Positions 1 to 9,068 of a stretch of 64,000 nt of DNA are shown here, piece by piece. A program made the position numbers and the translations under genes. Origin of the DNA: Pseudomonas fluvialis (GTDB lineage: Bacteria > Pseudomonadota > Gammaproteobacteria > Pseudomonadales > Pseudomonadaceae); assembly GCF_014207935.1 (NCBI RefSeq), contig NZ_JACHLL010000003.1, forward strand, positions 384,265-448,264. The letters are read 5' to 3'. Below the pieces are notes generated by a model. The model had not been told where the DNA came from. It ran no database searches and saw nothing but the letters and a program-made list of their open reading frames with translations. Within the stretch, counting starts at the first letter, position 1. The number at the start of each line of letters is the position of its first letter.

Positions 1-726
1 CATCAGCGAGATCACGCCGACGAAAGTGGCGCCCTTGAGCATGTCGAAGTGGCTCGGATCGACCGCCTCGATGGCCATGAAGGTCGGATCGACGCCGCCG
101 GTGGCCAGCATCACCACCACCGGGGTGAGGATCAGGGCGAAGATCATCAGGGTGGCCTGCACGGTGTCGGTCCAGCTCACCGCGAGGAAGCCGCCGATGA
201 AGGTGTAAGCGATGGTCGCCGCGGCGCCGGCCCACAGGGCGGTTTCGTAGGAGAGGCCGAAGGTGCTCTCGAACAGACGGGCACCGGCCACCACGCCGGA
301 GGCGCAATAGATGGTGAAGAACACCAGAATCACCAGCGCCGAGAAGATGCGCAGGATGCGGCTGTTGTCCTCGAAGCGGGTGGTGAAGTAGTCCGGCAGG
401 GTCAGGGCGTTGCCGTTGTGCTCGGTCTGCACGCGCAGACGGCCGGCGACGAACAGCCAGTTGAGGTAGGCGCCGACGATCAGGCCGATGGCGATCCAGC
501 TCTCGGAGATGCCGGCAACGAAGATGGCGCCGGGCAGGCCCATCAGCAGCCAGCCGCTCATATCCGAAGCGCCGGCTGACAGGGCGGTGACAAAACTGCC
601 GATGCTGCGGCCACCGAGAATGTAGTCGGACAGGTTCTTGGTACGCAGGTAGGCAACAAGGCCGATCAGGACCATCGCGGCGATATACACCACGAAAGTA
701 ATCAGCATGGGAGTACTAGCAGTCAT
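1..726 (-). CDS. putP: Sodium/proline symporter PutP, N-terminal part (cut by window edge)
   Basis: Na+/proline symporter of the inner membrane (SSS family) that imports proline for PutA. The reverse strand from the ATG at 724-726 is open for 242 codons to the window edge, so only roughly the first half of a protein of about 500 residues is present. The translation begins MTASTPMLITFVVYIAAMVL and carries family-typical stretches: LSDYILGGRS near residues 32-41, SAGASDMSGWLLMGLPG near 49-65 and a series of hydrophobic helices. A GAGGG motif precedes the start. It lies downstream of putA on the same strand with 223 bp and a hairpin between them, so it may have its own promoter or depend on read-through. 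Identity is confident; the C-terminal half cannot be judged here. Confidence 0.93.
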   Translation of the reverse strand, partial: MTASTPMLITFVVYIAAMVLIGLVAYLRTKNLSDYILGGRSIGSFVTALSAGASDMSGWLLMGLPGAIFVAGISESWIAIGLIVGAYLNWLFVAGRLRVQTEHNGNALTLPDYFTTRFEDNSRILRIFSALVILVFFTIYCASGVVAGARLFESTFGLSYETALWAGAAATIAYTFIGGFLAVSWTDTVQATLMIFALILTPVVVMLATGGVDPTFMAIEAVDPSHFDMLKGATFVGVISLM

Positions 727-900
727 GGGGGGATACCCTCTTGGTTGTTGTTATCCGCCGCGACGGGTAGCGCGCGGCGATTGGCTGGCAAGTTGCCCGT
801 GGATAACGGGCCTCGGAGTCGATCTGCGGCGATCTGCCGACAGATGTCTCTGATTGACGCCGCTCACCGGCGGCGCATCACGCCACTCCCTCCTGAAGTG

Positions 901-939
901 GATAAAACAACGGCGACGGTGCCGCAGCACAGTCGCCGT
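901..939 (-). terminator. Rho-independent terminator of putA
   Basis: On the reverse strand, just past the putA stop, an 8-bp stem (ACGGCGAC, 910-917, with GTCGCCGT, 932-939) encloses a second small stem (GTGC/GCAC) and is followed by TGTTTTAT. This fits an intrinsic terminator between putA and putP. Confidence 0.75.
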
Positions 940-949
940 GATGCCTGGG

Positions 950-3900
950 TCAGTGGCTGTCGCCCAGCGACAGCAGCGAGGCATTGCCGCCCACCGCGGT
1001 GGTGTTGACCGAGGTGGTGCGCTCGTTGGCAAAGCGCAGCAGGTAGCTCGGGCCGCCGGCCTTGGGTCCGGTGCCGGACAGGCCGCAACCGCCGAAGGGC
1101 TGCACGCCGACCACCGCACCGATCTGGTTGCGATTGACGTAGAGGTTGCCCACCCGCGCCAGTTGCTCGATGCGCCGGGCGGTTTCCTCGTTGCGGCTGT
1201 GCACGCCCAGGGTCAGGCCGTAGCCGGTGGCATTGATCGCCGCCACCACATGTTCCAGCTCGCTGGCGGCAAAGCGCACCACGTGCAGGATGGGGCCGAA
1301 GTGCTCCTTGCCCAGCTCGTGAATGCCGCCGATTTCGAACGCCACCGGGGCGACGAAGTGGCCATTCAGACCCGCCGGCAGCTGAGCTTCGGCAATCAGC
1401 TTGCCGGCCGCCTTGAGCTGCTTGATGTGAGCTTCAAGGCCGGCCTGGGCCTCGCCGTCAATCACCGGGCCCACGTCGCTCTCGCGTAGGTGGGTCGGGC
1501 CGACGGTCAGTTCGGCCATGGCGCCCTTGAGCAGATCGATGACCCGCTCGGCGATGTCGCTCTGCACGTAGAGCACGCGCAGGGCCGAGCAGCGCTGGCC
1601 GGCGCTGGTGAAGGCGGACGCCACGGCATCCTTGATCACCTGCTCGGGCAGTGCGGTGGAGTCGACGATCATGGCGTTCTGCCCGCCGGTTTCGGCGATC
1701 AGCGCGGCGATCGGCCCTGGCTTGTCGGCCAGCTGGCGGTTGATCAGGCGGGCCACCTCGGTGGAGCCGGTGAAGCACACCCCGGCGGTGCGCGCATCGC
1801 GGCAGAACACGCCGCCCAGGGTGGCGCCATCGCCCGGCAGCAGGGCGAACACATCCTTGGGCAGGCCGGCCTCGAACAGCAGCTCGGTGGCACGCGCGGC
1901 GATCAGGCTGGCCTGCTCGGCCGGCTTGGCCAGCACGCAGTTGCCGGCCACCAGCGCGGCGCTGATCTGGCCGAGGAAGATGGCCAGCGGGAAGTTCCAC
2001 GGGCTGATGCAGGCAAACACGCCACGGCCTTCATGGAACAGCTCGTTGCGCTCGCCGGTCGGCCCCTGCAGTTCCTCGCGGCCCAGACGCAGGCGGGCCT
2101 GCTGGGCGTAGTAACGGCAGAAGTCGACTGCTTCGCGCACCTCGTCGATGCCGTCCTGCAGGCTCTTGCCGGCTTCCAGGGTGCACAGTGCCATCAGCTC
2201 GGCGCGATGGATTTCCAGCAGGTCGGCCAGGCGTTCGAGGATGCTCGCGCGCTCGTCCACCGGCGTGGCATTCCAGCGCGGCCAGGCGCCGGCCAGCACG
2301 TCCATGGCCTGGGCCGCCTGGGCGGCGCTGGCCCACTGGGCGGTGCCAACCAGTCGGTTGAGGTCGTAGGGGCAGCGCACGTCCTGCGCGGTGCCGGCGA
2401 GGATTTCGCCGTTGATCACCGGCGCGGCCTGCCAGGTCTTGCCCAACTGGGCGTTGAAGTCGGTCTCCAGACCGGCCCACTGACTGAGGATATTCATGTT
2501 GATGCCCTGGGAGTTTTGCCGCGCGCTGCCAAACAGCACCAGCGGCAGGGGAATGCGGTCGTTGTGCAAGGTCTGGAACTGGCGCAGCTGGCTGGCCGGG
2601 TGCTCGATCAGCGAGTCCACCGGTACGGCCGGATCGACCAGCTGGTGAACGAACGAGGAGTTGGCGCCGTTTTCCAGCAGGCGCCGCACCAGGTACGGCA
2701 GCAGGTCCTTGTGCGCGCCAACCGGGGCATAGATGCGCACGGTCTTGCGGTGCTGCTCAAGCACGGTGTCGTACAGCGCGTCGCCCATGCCGTGCAGGCG
2801 CTGGAACTCGAATTCGCGCGGCTGTTTCTGTTCGGCGGCAATCGCCAGGATGCAGCTGACGGTGTGCGCATTGTGGCTGGCGAACTGCGGATAGATGGTG
2901 CCGCGGGTGTGTTCGCTGAGCAGGAAGCGGGCACAGGCCAGGTACGAGGTGTCGGTGCCTTCCTTGCGGGTAAAGACCGGGTAGCCCAGCGCACCCTGCA
3001 TCTGGCACTGCTTGATCTCGCTGTCCCAGTAGGCGCCCTTGACCAGACGCAGCGGCATCTTCGCGCCGAGCTCCTTGCCCAGCAGGGTCAGCCACACCAG
3101 TACCGGCAGGCAGCGCTTGGAATAGGCCTGAACCACCAGGCCGAACTCCCCCCAACCGGCAATGGCCGGGTCGCGCATGAGCTTCTCGTAGAGTTCCAGA
3201 GACAGTTCCAGGCGGTCGGCCTCCTCCGCGTCCACGGAGATGCCGACATTCAGCTGGCGCGCGCGGATGGCCAGCTCGCGCACATTGGCGAACAGCTCGG
3301 TGAGCACGCGCTCGCGCTGCGCCACTTCGTAACGCGGGTGCAGCGCCGACAGCTTGATCGAGATCGACGGGCGCGGCCCCGGCCCCACTTGCGGCTCGGC
3401 GCCGACGGTATCGATGGCCTGACGGTAGTCGGCCATGTACTTCTCGGCGTCGGCCTGGGTCAGGGCCGCCTCGCCGAGCATGTCGAAGGAATAGGTGTAG
3501 CCCTGTTCGCGGCACGGCCGGCCGTTCTTCAGTGCCTCGCCGATGCTGCGGCCCAGCACGAACTGCTTGCCCATCAGCTTCATGGCCTGGTTCATCGCCG
3601 CGCGGATCACCGGCTCGCCGGAGCGCTGGATCAGCTTGCCCAGCACGCTGCCGGCCTTGCCTTGCGGGTTGTCCAGGTTGACCACCTTGCCGGTCATGAC
3701 CAGGCCCCAGGCGGCGAAGTTGACCAGCACGTTGTCACTCTTGCCGACATGCCGTTCCCATTCGGCGGCATTGAGCTTGTCACGGATCAGCGCGTCGGCG
3801 GTCGCGGCGTCCGGCACGCGCAGCAAAGCCTCGGCCAGGCACATGAGCATGAGCCCTTCCTGGGTATCGAGGCTGTACTGGCGTAGCAGTGCGTCGAGGG

Positions 3901-4117
3901 TATCGACGGCATTGTCCCGGCTGCGCACCTGTTCGATCAGGGCGCGGGCATCGCGGCGGATAGCCTCGATACCGGCAGGGCCGGGGTCGGCGAGCTGCAG
4001 GAGCTCATACAGGTAGGCTTCCTCGTCGACGGCGTAATTGGCGCTGATGGCGGGGAAGAACTCGGCGGCTGTCTTTTTGAGAAAGTCGCCCTGCAAGACG
4101 TGACTGGCGGTGAACAT
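950..4117 (-). CDS. putA: Bifunctional proline dehydrogenase / P5C dehydrogenase PutA
   Basis: Oxidises proline to glutamate in two steps: FAD-dependent proline dehydrogenase, then NAD-dependent pyrroline-5-carboxylate dehydrogenase. The start at 4115-4117 (MFTASHVLQGDF) follows a strong GAGGAGGGG site and gives 1055 residues; an upstream in-frame ATG at 4180 lacks such a site. Dehydrogenase-domain motifs SIKLSALHPRYE, LVKGAYWDSEIK and APVGAHKDL lie in residues 270-510. The aldehyde dehydrogenase domain shows SPWNFPLAIFLGQ, FTGSTEVA, the general base Glu in ETGGQN (about residue 809) and the catalytic Cys in GQRCS (about 843). There is no N-terminal ribbon-helix-helix DNA-binding domain, so unlike the longer trifunctional PutA type it cannot repress itself; the neighbouring AraC gene probably regulates it. 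Confidence 0.97.
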   Translation of the reverse strand: MFTASHVLQGDFLKKTAAEFFPAISANYAVDEEAYLYELLQLADPGPAGIEAIRRDARALIEQVRSRDNAVDTLDALLRQYSLDTQEGLMLMCLAEALLRVPDAATADALIRDKLNAAEWERHVGKSDNVLVNFAAWGLVMTGKVVNLDNPQGKAGSVLGKLIQRSGEPVIRAAMNQAMKLMGKQFVLGRSIGEALKNGRPCREQGYTYSFDMLGEAALTQADAEKYMADYRQAIDTVGAEPQVGPGPRPSISIKLSALHPRYEVAQRERVLTELFANVRELAIRARQLNVGISVDAEEADRLELSLELYEKLMRDPAIAGWGEFGLVVQAYSKRCLPVLVWLTLLGKELGAKMPLRLVKGAYWDSEIKQCQMQGALGYPVFTRKEGTDTSYLACARFLLSEHTRGTIYPQFASHNAHTVSCILAIAAEQKQPREFEFQRLHGMGDALYDTVLEQHRKTVRIYAPVGAHKDLLPYLVRRLLENGANSSFVHQLVDPAVPVDSLIEHPASQLRQFQTLHNDRIPLPLVLFGSARQNSQGINMNILSQWAGLETDFNAQLGKTWQAAPVINGEILAGTAQDVRCPYDLNRLVGTAQWASAAQAAQAMDVLAGAWPRWNATPVDERASILERLADLLEIHRAELMALCTLEAGKSLQDGIDEVREAVDFCRYYAQQARLRLGREELQGPTGERNELFHEGRGVFACISPWNFPLAIFLGQISAALVAGNCVLAKPAEQASLIAARATELLFEAGLPKDVFALLPGDGATLGGVFCRDARTAGVCFTGSTEVARLINRQLADKPGPIAALIAETGGQNAMIVDSTALPEQVIKDAVASAFTSAGQRCSALRVLYVQSDIAERVIDLLKGAMAELTVGPTHLRESDVGPVIDGEAQAGLEAHIKQLKAAGKLIAEAQLPAGLNGHFVAPVAFEIGGIHELGKEHFGPILHVVRFAASELEHVVAAINATGYGLTLGVHSRNEETARRIEQLARVGNLYVNRNQIGAVVGVQPFGGCGLSGTGPKAGGPSYLLRFANERTTSVNTTAVGGNASLLSLGDSH

Positions 4118-4251
4118 CACGCCCCTCCTCTCTTGTGGAGAACTGTTGTTATTCGGTCTAGCCCATTGCCCGGCAGGCATCAGATCAACAGGCGATCAAC
4201 ACCAGTCCCAGGCGGGATAAGCGAATGTAGTGGCAGGGTGATGACAGCTTC

Positions 4252-4290
4252 TTGCAGAAAACTGCGGAGTTTTTGCAGAAAACTCCGCAG
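4252..4290 (-). promoter_or_regulatory. Candidate AraC-family (PruR) operator: two 21-bp-spaced repeats
   Basis: TTGCAGAAAACT occurs at 4252-4263 and again at 4273-4284, exactly 21 bp apart (two helical turns), each followed by a GC-rich hexamer (GCGGAG or CCGCAG). The stretch also forms a perfect 12-bp inverted repeat, CTGCGGAGTTTT (4262-4273) with AAAACTCCGCAG (4279-4290). It lies 135-173 bp upstream of the putA start, between pruR and putA. Directly repeated half-sites are typical for AraC activators. The inverted repeat could alternatively serve as a terminator of pruR. Confidence 0.5.
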
Positions 4291-4318
4291 GGAAAAACGC
4301 TCGTTTGAACGCCGGCCG

Positions 4319-5071
4319 TCACTCGGCCCGGCGCAAGCGCCTGGGAGTGAGGCCGAGGTAGCGGCGCATGGCCGTGGTCAGCGCGCTCTGGCTGGAAAAG
4401 CCGCACTCCTCGGCGATACGCACCAGCGGCAGCGGGCTTTCCCGCAGCAGACGGCTGGCATGATCGAGGCGGGTCTTGAGCAGGTACTGGTGCGGCGTCA
4501 GGCCGACGTCATCCTTGAACTGCGCATGGAAATGGCTCGGACTCAGGCACACCACGCCGGCCAGTTCGGCCACGCTGATGCGCCGCGCCAGGTGGCTGTT
4601 GATGTAGGCATCCAGGCGTTGCAGATCCAGCGCGCTCGGCGCCCGCCGCGGCTGCTCGCCGAACAGCCGCAGGTGCAGCGCGCGCAGCAACACGCCACCC
4701 AGTGCACGGGCCAGCTGCGGGTCGCTGCCATAGCGGGCCAGTTCAGCGCCGGCATAACTGAGCAGGTGGTGGAAGTCGGCATCCAGGGTCGGGTAGCGCG
4801 GCACCTCGAACAGCTGGGCGAGCAGCGCGCCATCCTCATCCGCGCTCACCGGCTCGGCCAGGTCGAGGATCAGCATGCGGTTGTCGCCCACCCCGGCGAA
4901 CTGGTGACCGGCATCGCCCGGCACCAGGCAGGCGCGCATCTGGCAGACCTCGCCGCCACGGCCACCCACTTCGAACTCGGCACGCCCGGACAGCGACAGC
5001 ACCAACTGGTGGTGGTCGTGGGCATGTTCGTGGGCCTGGTCATCCAGGCGCAGCAGGCGGGCGTTGTACAT
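4319..5071 (-). CDS. pruR: AraC-family transcriptional regulator, probable proline-catabolism activator PruR
   Basis: Cytoplasmic DNA-binding activator of 250 residues. The N-terminal 130 residues are His-rich and cupin-like (HEHAHDHHQLVLSLSGRA, then LVPGDAGHQFAG), the usual AraC effector-binding arm. The C-terminal 100 residues form the double helix-turn-helix, with LAGVVCLSPSHFHAQFK as the first motif and IAEECGFSSQSALTTAMRR as the second. It is encoded directly upstream of putA on the same strand, the arrangement known for PruR of P. aeruginosa, which activates putA/putP in response to proline. The role is inferred from family and position. Paired repeats suitable for its binding lie in the gap before putA. 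Confidence 0.8.
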   Translation of the reverse strand: MYNARLLRLDDQAHEHAHDHHQLVLSLSGRAEFEVGGRGGEVCQMRACLVPGDAGHQFAGVGDNRMLILDLAEPVSADEDGALLAQLFEVPRYPTLDADFHHLLSYAGAELARYGSDPQLARALGGVLLRALHLRLFGEQPRRAPSALDLQRLDAYINSHLARRISVAELAGVVCLSPSHFHAQFKDDVGLTPHQYLLKTRLDHASRLLRESPLPLVRIAEECGFSSQSALTTAMRRYLGLTPRRLRRAE

Positions 5072-5226
5072 GGGGCAGACACACAGGCGGATTCAGGCCC
5101 TACTGTAACCACTGGCGCCCGGCCGTGCGCGATAACTGCGACTAACGGATAGATCAGGCGCTGGCCAGTATCTTGCTATCACCCTGCTGAACCCTGTTGT
5201 AGTGACTGGTCACAAGGAAGACTGCC

Positions 5227-6369
5227 ATGCTGGAGTTCGGCATTTTCATCCTCAACCGTTGCGGCGTCCTGCGCGCCTGGCTACCCGCCCTGCTCGCCAG
5301 CCTCGCCGTGCTGCTGGCCTGGCGGCAACAGGCGGGAGCTGCCATGGCCTTGCTGGGCATGGCGCTGTATCTGTTGGCGGCGTTACAGCAGCGCTGGCAG
5401 CGGCATGTGCGCCCCCTTAAGCAAACACTCATTCTGCTCGGCGAAAGCCTGGCCAGCCCCCCTCAGGGCGAAGCGCTGCTGGTGCGTTGTCGCGAGCAGC
5501 AGCGCATGGCCGAACGCCTGCGCAGCGAGGTGCAGTTCGCCAGCCAGGCCCTGGAGCAGATGGCCGAACACACCGAGACCCAGGCCAGCCAGCAGAGCCA
5601 GCGGGTCGCGATGATCGCGGCGGCCAGCGAACAGATCAGCCAGACCCTGCTGCAGATCCGCGAGCATGCCGAACACGCCATGCAGGCCTTCGGCCAGACG
5701 CACCAAAGAAGTGAGGATGGCTGCCAGGATGCCCACAAAGTGGGCAATGCGCTGTTCGATATCGAGCAGAGCCTGGGGCGCACCAGCGGCGCGGTTGGCG
5801 AACTGCTCAGCTGCACCGCGGCGGTGGAGCAGGCCGTCGGCAGCATCCAGGGCCTGGCCAAACAGACCCAGCTGCTGGCGCTCAATGCGTCCATCGAGGC
5901 GGCCCGTGCCGGCGAGCAGGGCCGCGGTTTTGCCGTGGTCGCCGACGAGGTGCGCCACCTTGCCCTGTCCACCAGCCAGGCCGCCAGCGACATCACCCAG
6001 GTGGTCGGCGCCATTGCACAGGCCGTGGCCGAAGTGCGCCATCAGGTCGATGAGCACCGCCATCTGCTGGTTGCCGGCAACCAGCAGAGCCTGCACCTGG
6101 CCAGCAATCTCGACGCCCTGGCCAGCGACAGCCGCAGCAATCTCGAACAGCTGGCGAGCATGCGCCAGGCTCTCGGCGAACACAGCCAGGCCAACCAGTC
6201 ACTCAACCAGCAGTTGCAGCAGATCAGCGATGTGCTGAGCCGGCAGAGCAGCGACAACCAGCGCCTGCACCAGTTGACCCTCTACCTGACCCAGATGACC
6301 CACATTCTCGGTTCCGCTCCCGTTGCGGCCCAGCCACAACGGGAAAAAGCCCTGGAGGCCCGCCCATGA
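5227..6369 (+). CDS. Methyl-accepting chemotaxis-type protein without a periplasmic sensor domain
   Basis: Chemoreceptor-type signalling protein of 380 residues. The N-terminus carries two closely spaced hydrophobic segments (about residues 15-33 and 37-54) joined by only a few residues, so there is no periplasmic ligand-binding domain and no evident HAMP domain. The rest is the long helical signalling domain; its hairpin tip is clear ([20 protein letters not shown] near 215-235, then [11 protein letters not shown]), the conserved CheA/CheW contact region. The AAGG start region is followed by a second gene whose ATG overlaps this stop codon (ATGA), indicating translational coupling. It may sense through the membrane hairpin or through its partner; the ligand is unknown. 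Confidence 0.9.
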   Translation: MLEFGIFILNRCGVLRAWLPALLASLAVLLAWRQQAGAAMALLGMALYLLAALQQRWQRHVRPLKQTLILLGESLASPPQGEALLVRCREQQRMAERLRSEVQFASQALEQMAEHTETQASQQSQRVAMIAAASEQISQTLLQIREHAEHAMQAFGQTHQRSEDGCQDAHKVGNALFDIEQSLGRTSGAVGELLSCTAAVEQAVGSIQGLAKQTQLLALNASIEAARAGEQGRGFAVVADEVRHLALSTSQAASDITQVVGAIAQAVAEVRHQVDEHRHLLVAGNQQSLHLASNLDALASDSRSNLEQLASMRQALGEHSQANQSLNQQLQQISDVLSRQSSDNQRLHQLTLYLTQMTHILGSAPVAAQPQREKALEARP

Positions 6370-7061
6370 CCAGTCCCCTGAGCGCTCTGCTCCTGCTCGC
6401 CGGCCTGCTGATCCCGGCGCTGCTCGCCGCCCGCCTGCGTCAGCAGGCCCTGCGCCGTCAGACCGAAGCCTGGCTGAGCACCCTGCATGTGGCCCTCGAA
6501 CTGTTGCAGCGCCTGCAGCAGCACCGTGGGTTGGGTGGCCAGAACAGCAATGAGGCAGCAGAAAAATGCCGCCAGCTCGGCGAGGAAATCGGCAACCTGT
6601 GGCGGCGCTGTCCGCAGGACGACAGCGGCCTGGCCGAGCTGGACGGCCAGTGGCGCGCACTGCGCCAGACGCCGGCTGACTTCGCCGGGCATTGCCGGCT
6701 GATCGAGCAGCTGCTCAATGCCCTCGAACAGCTGGAACTGCGCCTGGCCACGCGCCAACGCCGGGTCAGCGGCCTGGCCCAGGCCTGCCGCGAGCTGGAA
6801 GACCTGGCCCAGCTGCGCGGCCTGGCCGTGCGCGGCGCCCAGCATGCGCACTGCCCGCTGCCCCTGCAGGTGCAGATGCGCTACCTGTGCCAGCGCCTGC
6901 ACGCCGATGCCCGCCACCCGCAGTGGTACCTACCGCTGCAGCGCCTGCAGCATGAGCTGATCGATGCGCCGCAGGTGCGCATCCGCCCTACTGACTGCTT
7001 CGCGCTGCTCACCCCGCTGATCGACGGGCGCCTGCGCGAGATTCACCTGAGCCTGGGCTGA
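6366..7061 (+). CDS. Unknown helical membrane-anchored protein coupled to the chemoreceptor
   Basis: 231 residues with one N-terminal hydrophobic segment (about residues 5-22) followed by a Leu-, Arg- and Gln-rich, almost certainly all-helical region. The stretch [17 protein letters not shown] (about residues 49-65) resembles the first helix of nitrate/nitrite-sensing (NIT) domains, which carry a Q-x-x-RG-L type motif; this is weak, by-eye similarity. Four-base overlap with the preceding chemoreceptor gene implies co-translation. A plausible reading is a detached sensor subunit for that receptor. Function is not established; it could equally be an unrelated conserved protein. Confidence 0.7.
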   Translation: MTSPLSALLLLAGLLIPALLAARLRQQALRRQTEAWLSTLHVALELLQRLQQHRGLGGQNSNEAAEKCRQLGEEIGNLWRRCPQDDSGLAELDGQWRALRQTPADFAGHCRLIEQLLNALEQLELRLATRQRRVSGLAQACRELEDLAQLRGLAVRGAQHAHCPLPLQVQMRYLCQRLHADARHPQWYLPLQRLQHELIDAPQVRIRPTDCFALLTPLIDGRLREIHLSLG

Positions 7062-7154
7062 ACCGACTCTCCCGGCGTTCGCCTGACTTTGCCCTCCGGG
7101 CCGCGGGCCTCTATCCTGAAGACCCGCTTTCGCCCTTGTGACAGGAGTCGCCCG

Positions 7155-7583
7155 ATGTCTCTGCTGCGTCCCACCAGCCTGCTGCTGGCCCTGGCAACCC
7201 TCGCCGGCTGTGCCGGTCAGCCCGCCAGCGTCAGCATCGAACCCTCGACCCGGGCCCTCCAGGTCAGCCCTGGCCAGCAGGCACACTGCACGCCGATCGA
7301 ACTCAAGCGCGGGCAGACGCTGATCCTCAGCCTGCCAAGCAACCCCACCACCGGCTTTCGCTGGCAGCTGTTCGATGGCGCGCCCCAGGTGCTCGCCCAG
7401 CTCGGCCCCGAGGTCTACCGGGTACCTGAGGAGGCCGGCATCGTCGGCAGCGCGGGCCTCTCCACCTGGCGCTTCCAGGCCACCCTGCCCGGCCAGGGGC
7501 GCCTCCTGCTGCAGTACCAGCGCCCGTGGGAACAGGGCGTGGCACCGGCGCTGATCTACGACTGCGCGGTGCAAGTCGACTGA
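7155..7583 (+). CDS. Lipoprotein with chagasin-type (I42) protease inhibitor domain
   Basis: 142 residues from the ATG at 7155, chosen over the upstream in-frame start at 7089 because AGGAG lies 7 bases ahead of it and the protein then begins with a lipoprotein signal peptide ending in LATLAGC. The mature part has the chagasin-family signature loops: NPTTGFRW (residues 73-80), a glycine-rich GSAGLSTWRF loop and a final RPWE loop. Family members inhibit papain-like cysteine proteases. As a lipoprotein it would sit in the periplasm or outer membrane, perhaps protecting against host or self proteases. Domain call is confident; target unknown. Confidence 0.82.
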   Translation: MSLLRPTSLLLALATLAGCAGQPASVSIEPSTRALQVSPGQQAHCTPIELKRGQTLILSLPSNPTTGFRWQLFDGAPQVLAQLGPEVYRVPEEAGIVGSAGLSTWRFQATLPGQGRLLLQYQRPWEQGVAPALIYDCAVQVD

Positions 7584-7671
7584 CGCCAATCGCCGAGCTT
7601 TTTGTCGCCCGCGGCCTGTAGCTGCACGAACGTACCAGGCATAGTGGCGCCTTCATCACCGGAGGATGCCT

Positions 7672-8307
7672 ATGCGCTGGCTGATTTTTGCCCTGTGCTC
7701 TGCCCTGTTGTTCATCTATGGCCTGGCGATCGACTCGACCGAGTTGCGTCTGCTGACCAAAGGCCTGCCCGTTCTGGCGCTGATCTTCTGGCTGCGCAGC
7801 GCACCGGAGGGGCCCTACCGGCGCTGGATCAGTCTGGGCCTGCTGTTTTCCCTCGCCGGCGACATCCTCCTCGACTGGCCAGCCGACCTGTTCGTCTTCG
7901 GCCTGGGCGCCTTCCTCATCGGTCACCTGTGCTACCTGGTGGCCTACCTGGGTGACAGCCGGCGTTTTGCCCCGCTGGCGCTGCTGCTGGCGCTCGCCGC
8001 CGGCGGCGGCATGTTCGCCGTATTGGCCAGCCGACCGCTGGGACCACTGCTGATTCCGGTGGCGTTCTATGCCCTGACCATCAGCGCCATGCTCTGGCGC
8101 GCCCTGGCACGGGTCGGTGAACCAGACATCGCGCGCCGCTCGGCCTGGCTGGCAGCAGTGGGCGCGGTGCTGTTCGTCATCTCCGACAGCCTGATCGGCA
8201 TCAACCGCTTCGTGGCGCCGTTCGATGCCGCCCGCTACGCGATCATCGTGACTTACTGGCTGGGTCAGTTCGGCATTGCCGCCTCGGCCTTCCGGCGCCG
8301 CGGATAA
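7672..8307 (+). CDS. YhhN/TMEM86-family integral membrane protein
   Basis: 211-residue polytopic inner-membrane protein with about eight hydrophobic segments. The motif GDILLDWPADLFVFGLGAF followed by LIGHLCYLVAY is typical of the YhhN family, whose animal members hydrolyse lysoplasmalogens; the bacterial role is unclear. The ATG at 7672 was chosen because GGAGG at 7661-7665 gives it normal spacing, whereas the ATG at 7666 abuts the site. It stands alone between two lipoprotein genes. Confidence 0.85.
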   Translation: MRWLIFALCSALLFIYGLAIDSTELRLLTKGLPVLALIFWLRSAPEGPYRRWISLGLLFSLAGDILLDWPADLFVFGLGAFLIGHLCYLVAYLGDSRRFAPLALLLALAAGGGMFAVLASRPLGPLLIPVAFYALTISAMLWRALARVGEPDIARRSAWLAAVGAVLFVISDSLIGINRFVAPFDAARYAIIVTYWLGQFGIAASAFRRRG

Positions 8308-8377
8308 ATCGGAGCGAACCACGGCAGGCCACCTGCGCATGAGCTATAGACATAACTCCACTTGCGCAGGAGGTCCT

Positions 8378-8947
8378 ATGTCCAGGATTCATCTTCATGC
8401 TGCAGCCCTGCTCGCCACCCTTGCCCTCGGCGGCTGCGGCAGCCTGCTGCCCAGCGAGCGCAATGAGGTGAAGTCGCCGTTTCGCGACTACCTGGACGCC
8501 GAAATCAGCTTTGCCCAGGCCAAGCCCGGACGCACTTCGCGTGCTGAGCTGGCCAGCCTCGGCTTCGACCCCCTGGCCGAGGGCAACGGACGCATGCTGT
8601 CGTTCATCGACGTGCGCCTGATGTTCGTCCAGCCCAATGTCCCCATCGACTACCTGCCCAGCGGCCTGGTGGAATGCCTGGAGGCCAAGGACCGCTGCGT
8701 GGGCTATTCCTTCGAGTTCACCAAGACCAATACCGAACGGGTCGGCAGCTTCTGGGCCGACCTGTTCAACTTCCGCAAGAAGCGCGAGATCCACAGCTGG
8801 TCGTTCCGCCCGGTGTTTGTGCTGATCGACGACAAGCTGGTACACAAGGTCAGCAGCGGCGAACCCAATGTGCGCCGGGTCGAGTCGAAGAAGAATCCGC
8901 TCGGCCCGCTGCAGGGTGCCGGCGAGTTCATCGCCGATCAGCTCTGA
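8378..8947 (+). CDS. Unknown lipoprotein, first of a tandem paralogous pair
   Basis: 189 residues from the ATG at 8378, which is preceded by AGGAGG; the longer frame upstream has no comparable site. A signal peptide ends in the lipobox LALGGC. The mature protein has no family I recognise. It shares most residues with the next gene, including SLLPSER, LGFDPL, NGRMLSFIDVRL, VQPNVPI, ERVGSFWADLFNFRKKR, VHKVSSGEPN and SKKNPLGPLQGAG. Two Cys in CLEAKDRC are conserved between the copies and may form a disulfide. Probably outer-membrane located. Confidence 0.85.
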   Translation: MSRIHLHAAALLATLALGGCGSLLPSERNEVKSPFRDYLDAEISFAQAKPGRTSRAELASLGFDPLAEGNGRMLSFIDVRLMFVQPNVPIDYLPSGLVECLEAKDRCVGYSFEFTKTNTERVGSFWADLFNFRKKREIHSWSFRPVFVLIDDKLVHKVSSGEPNVRRVESKKNPLGPLQGAGEFIADQL

Positions 8948-9068
8948 ACAGCAACCTGCTTATTACCTCTGCGCCAGTGCACAGCTGTTAGGGCTGCTCT
9001 AGGCTTGAATCAAGACCCGCGAGGTTGCTTCAGGTGCTGAGGCAGCGGAGTCGAACGGGGTACGCGCC

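Noticed and set aside
1490..3886. 798-codon open frame on the + strand opposite putA
   Set aside because: It is antisense to the fully recognisable PutA; its translation is low in complexity (Gly/Ala/His/Gln-rich), a typical artefact of high-GC codon bias.
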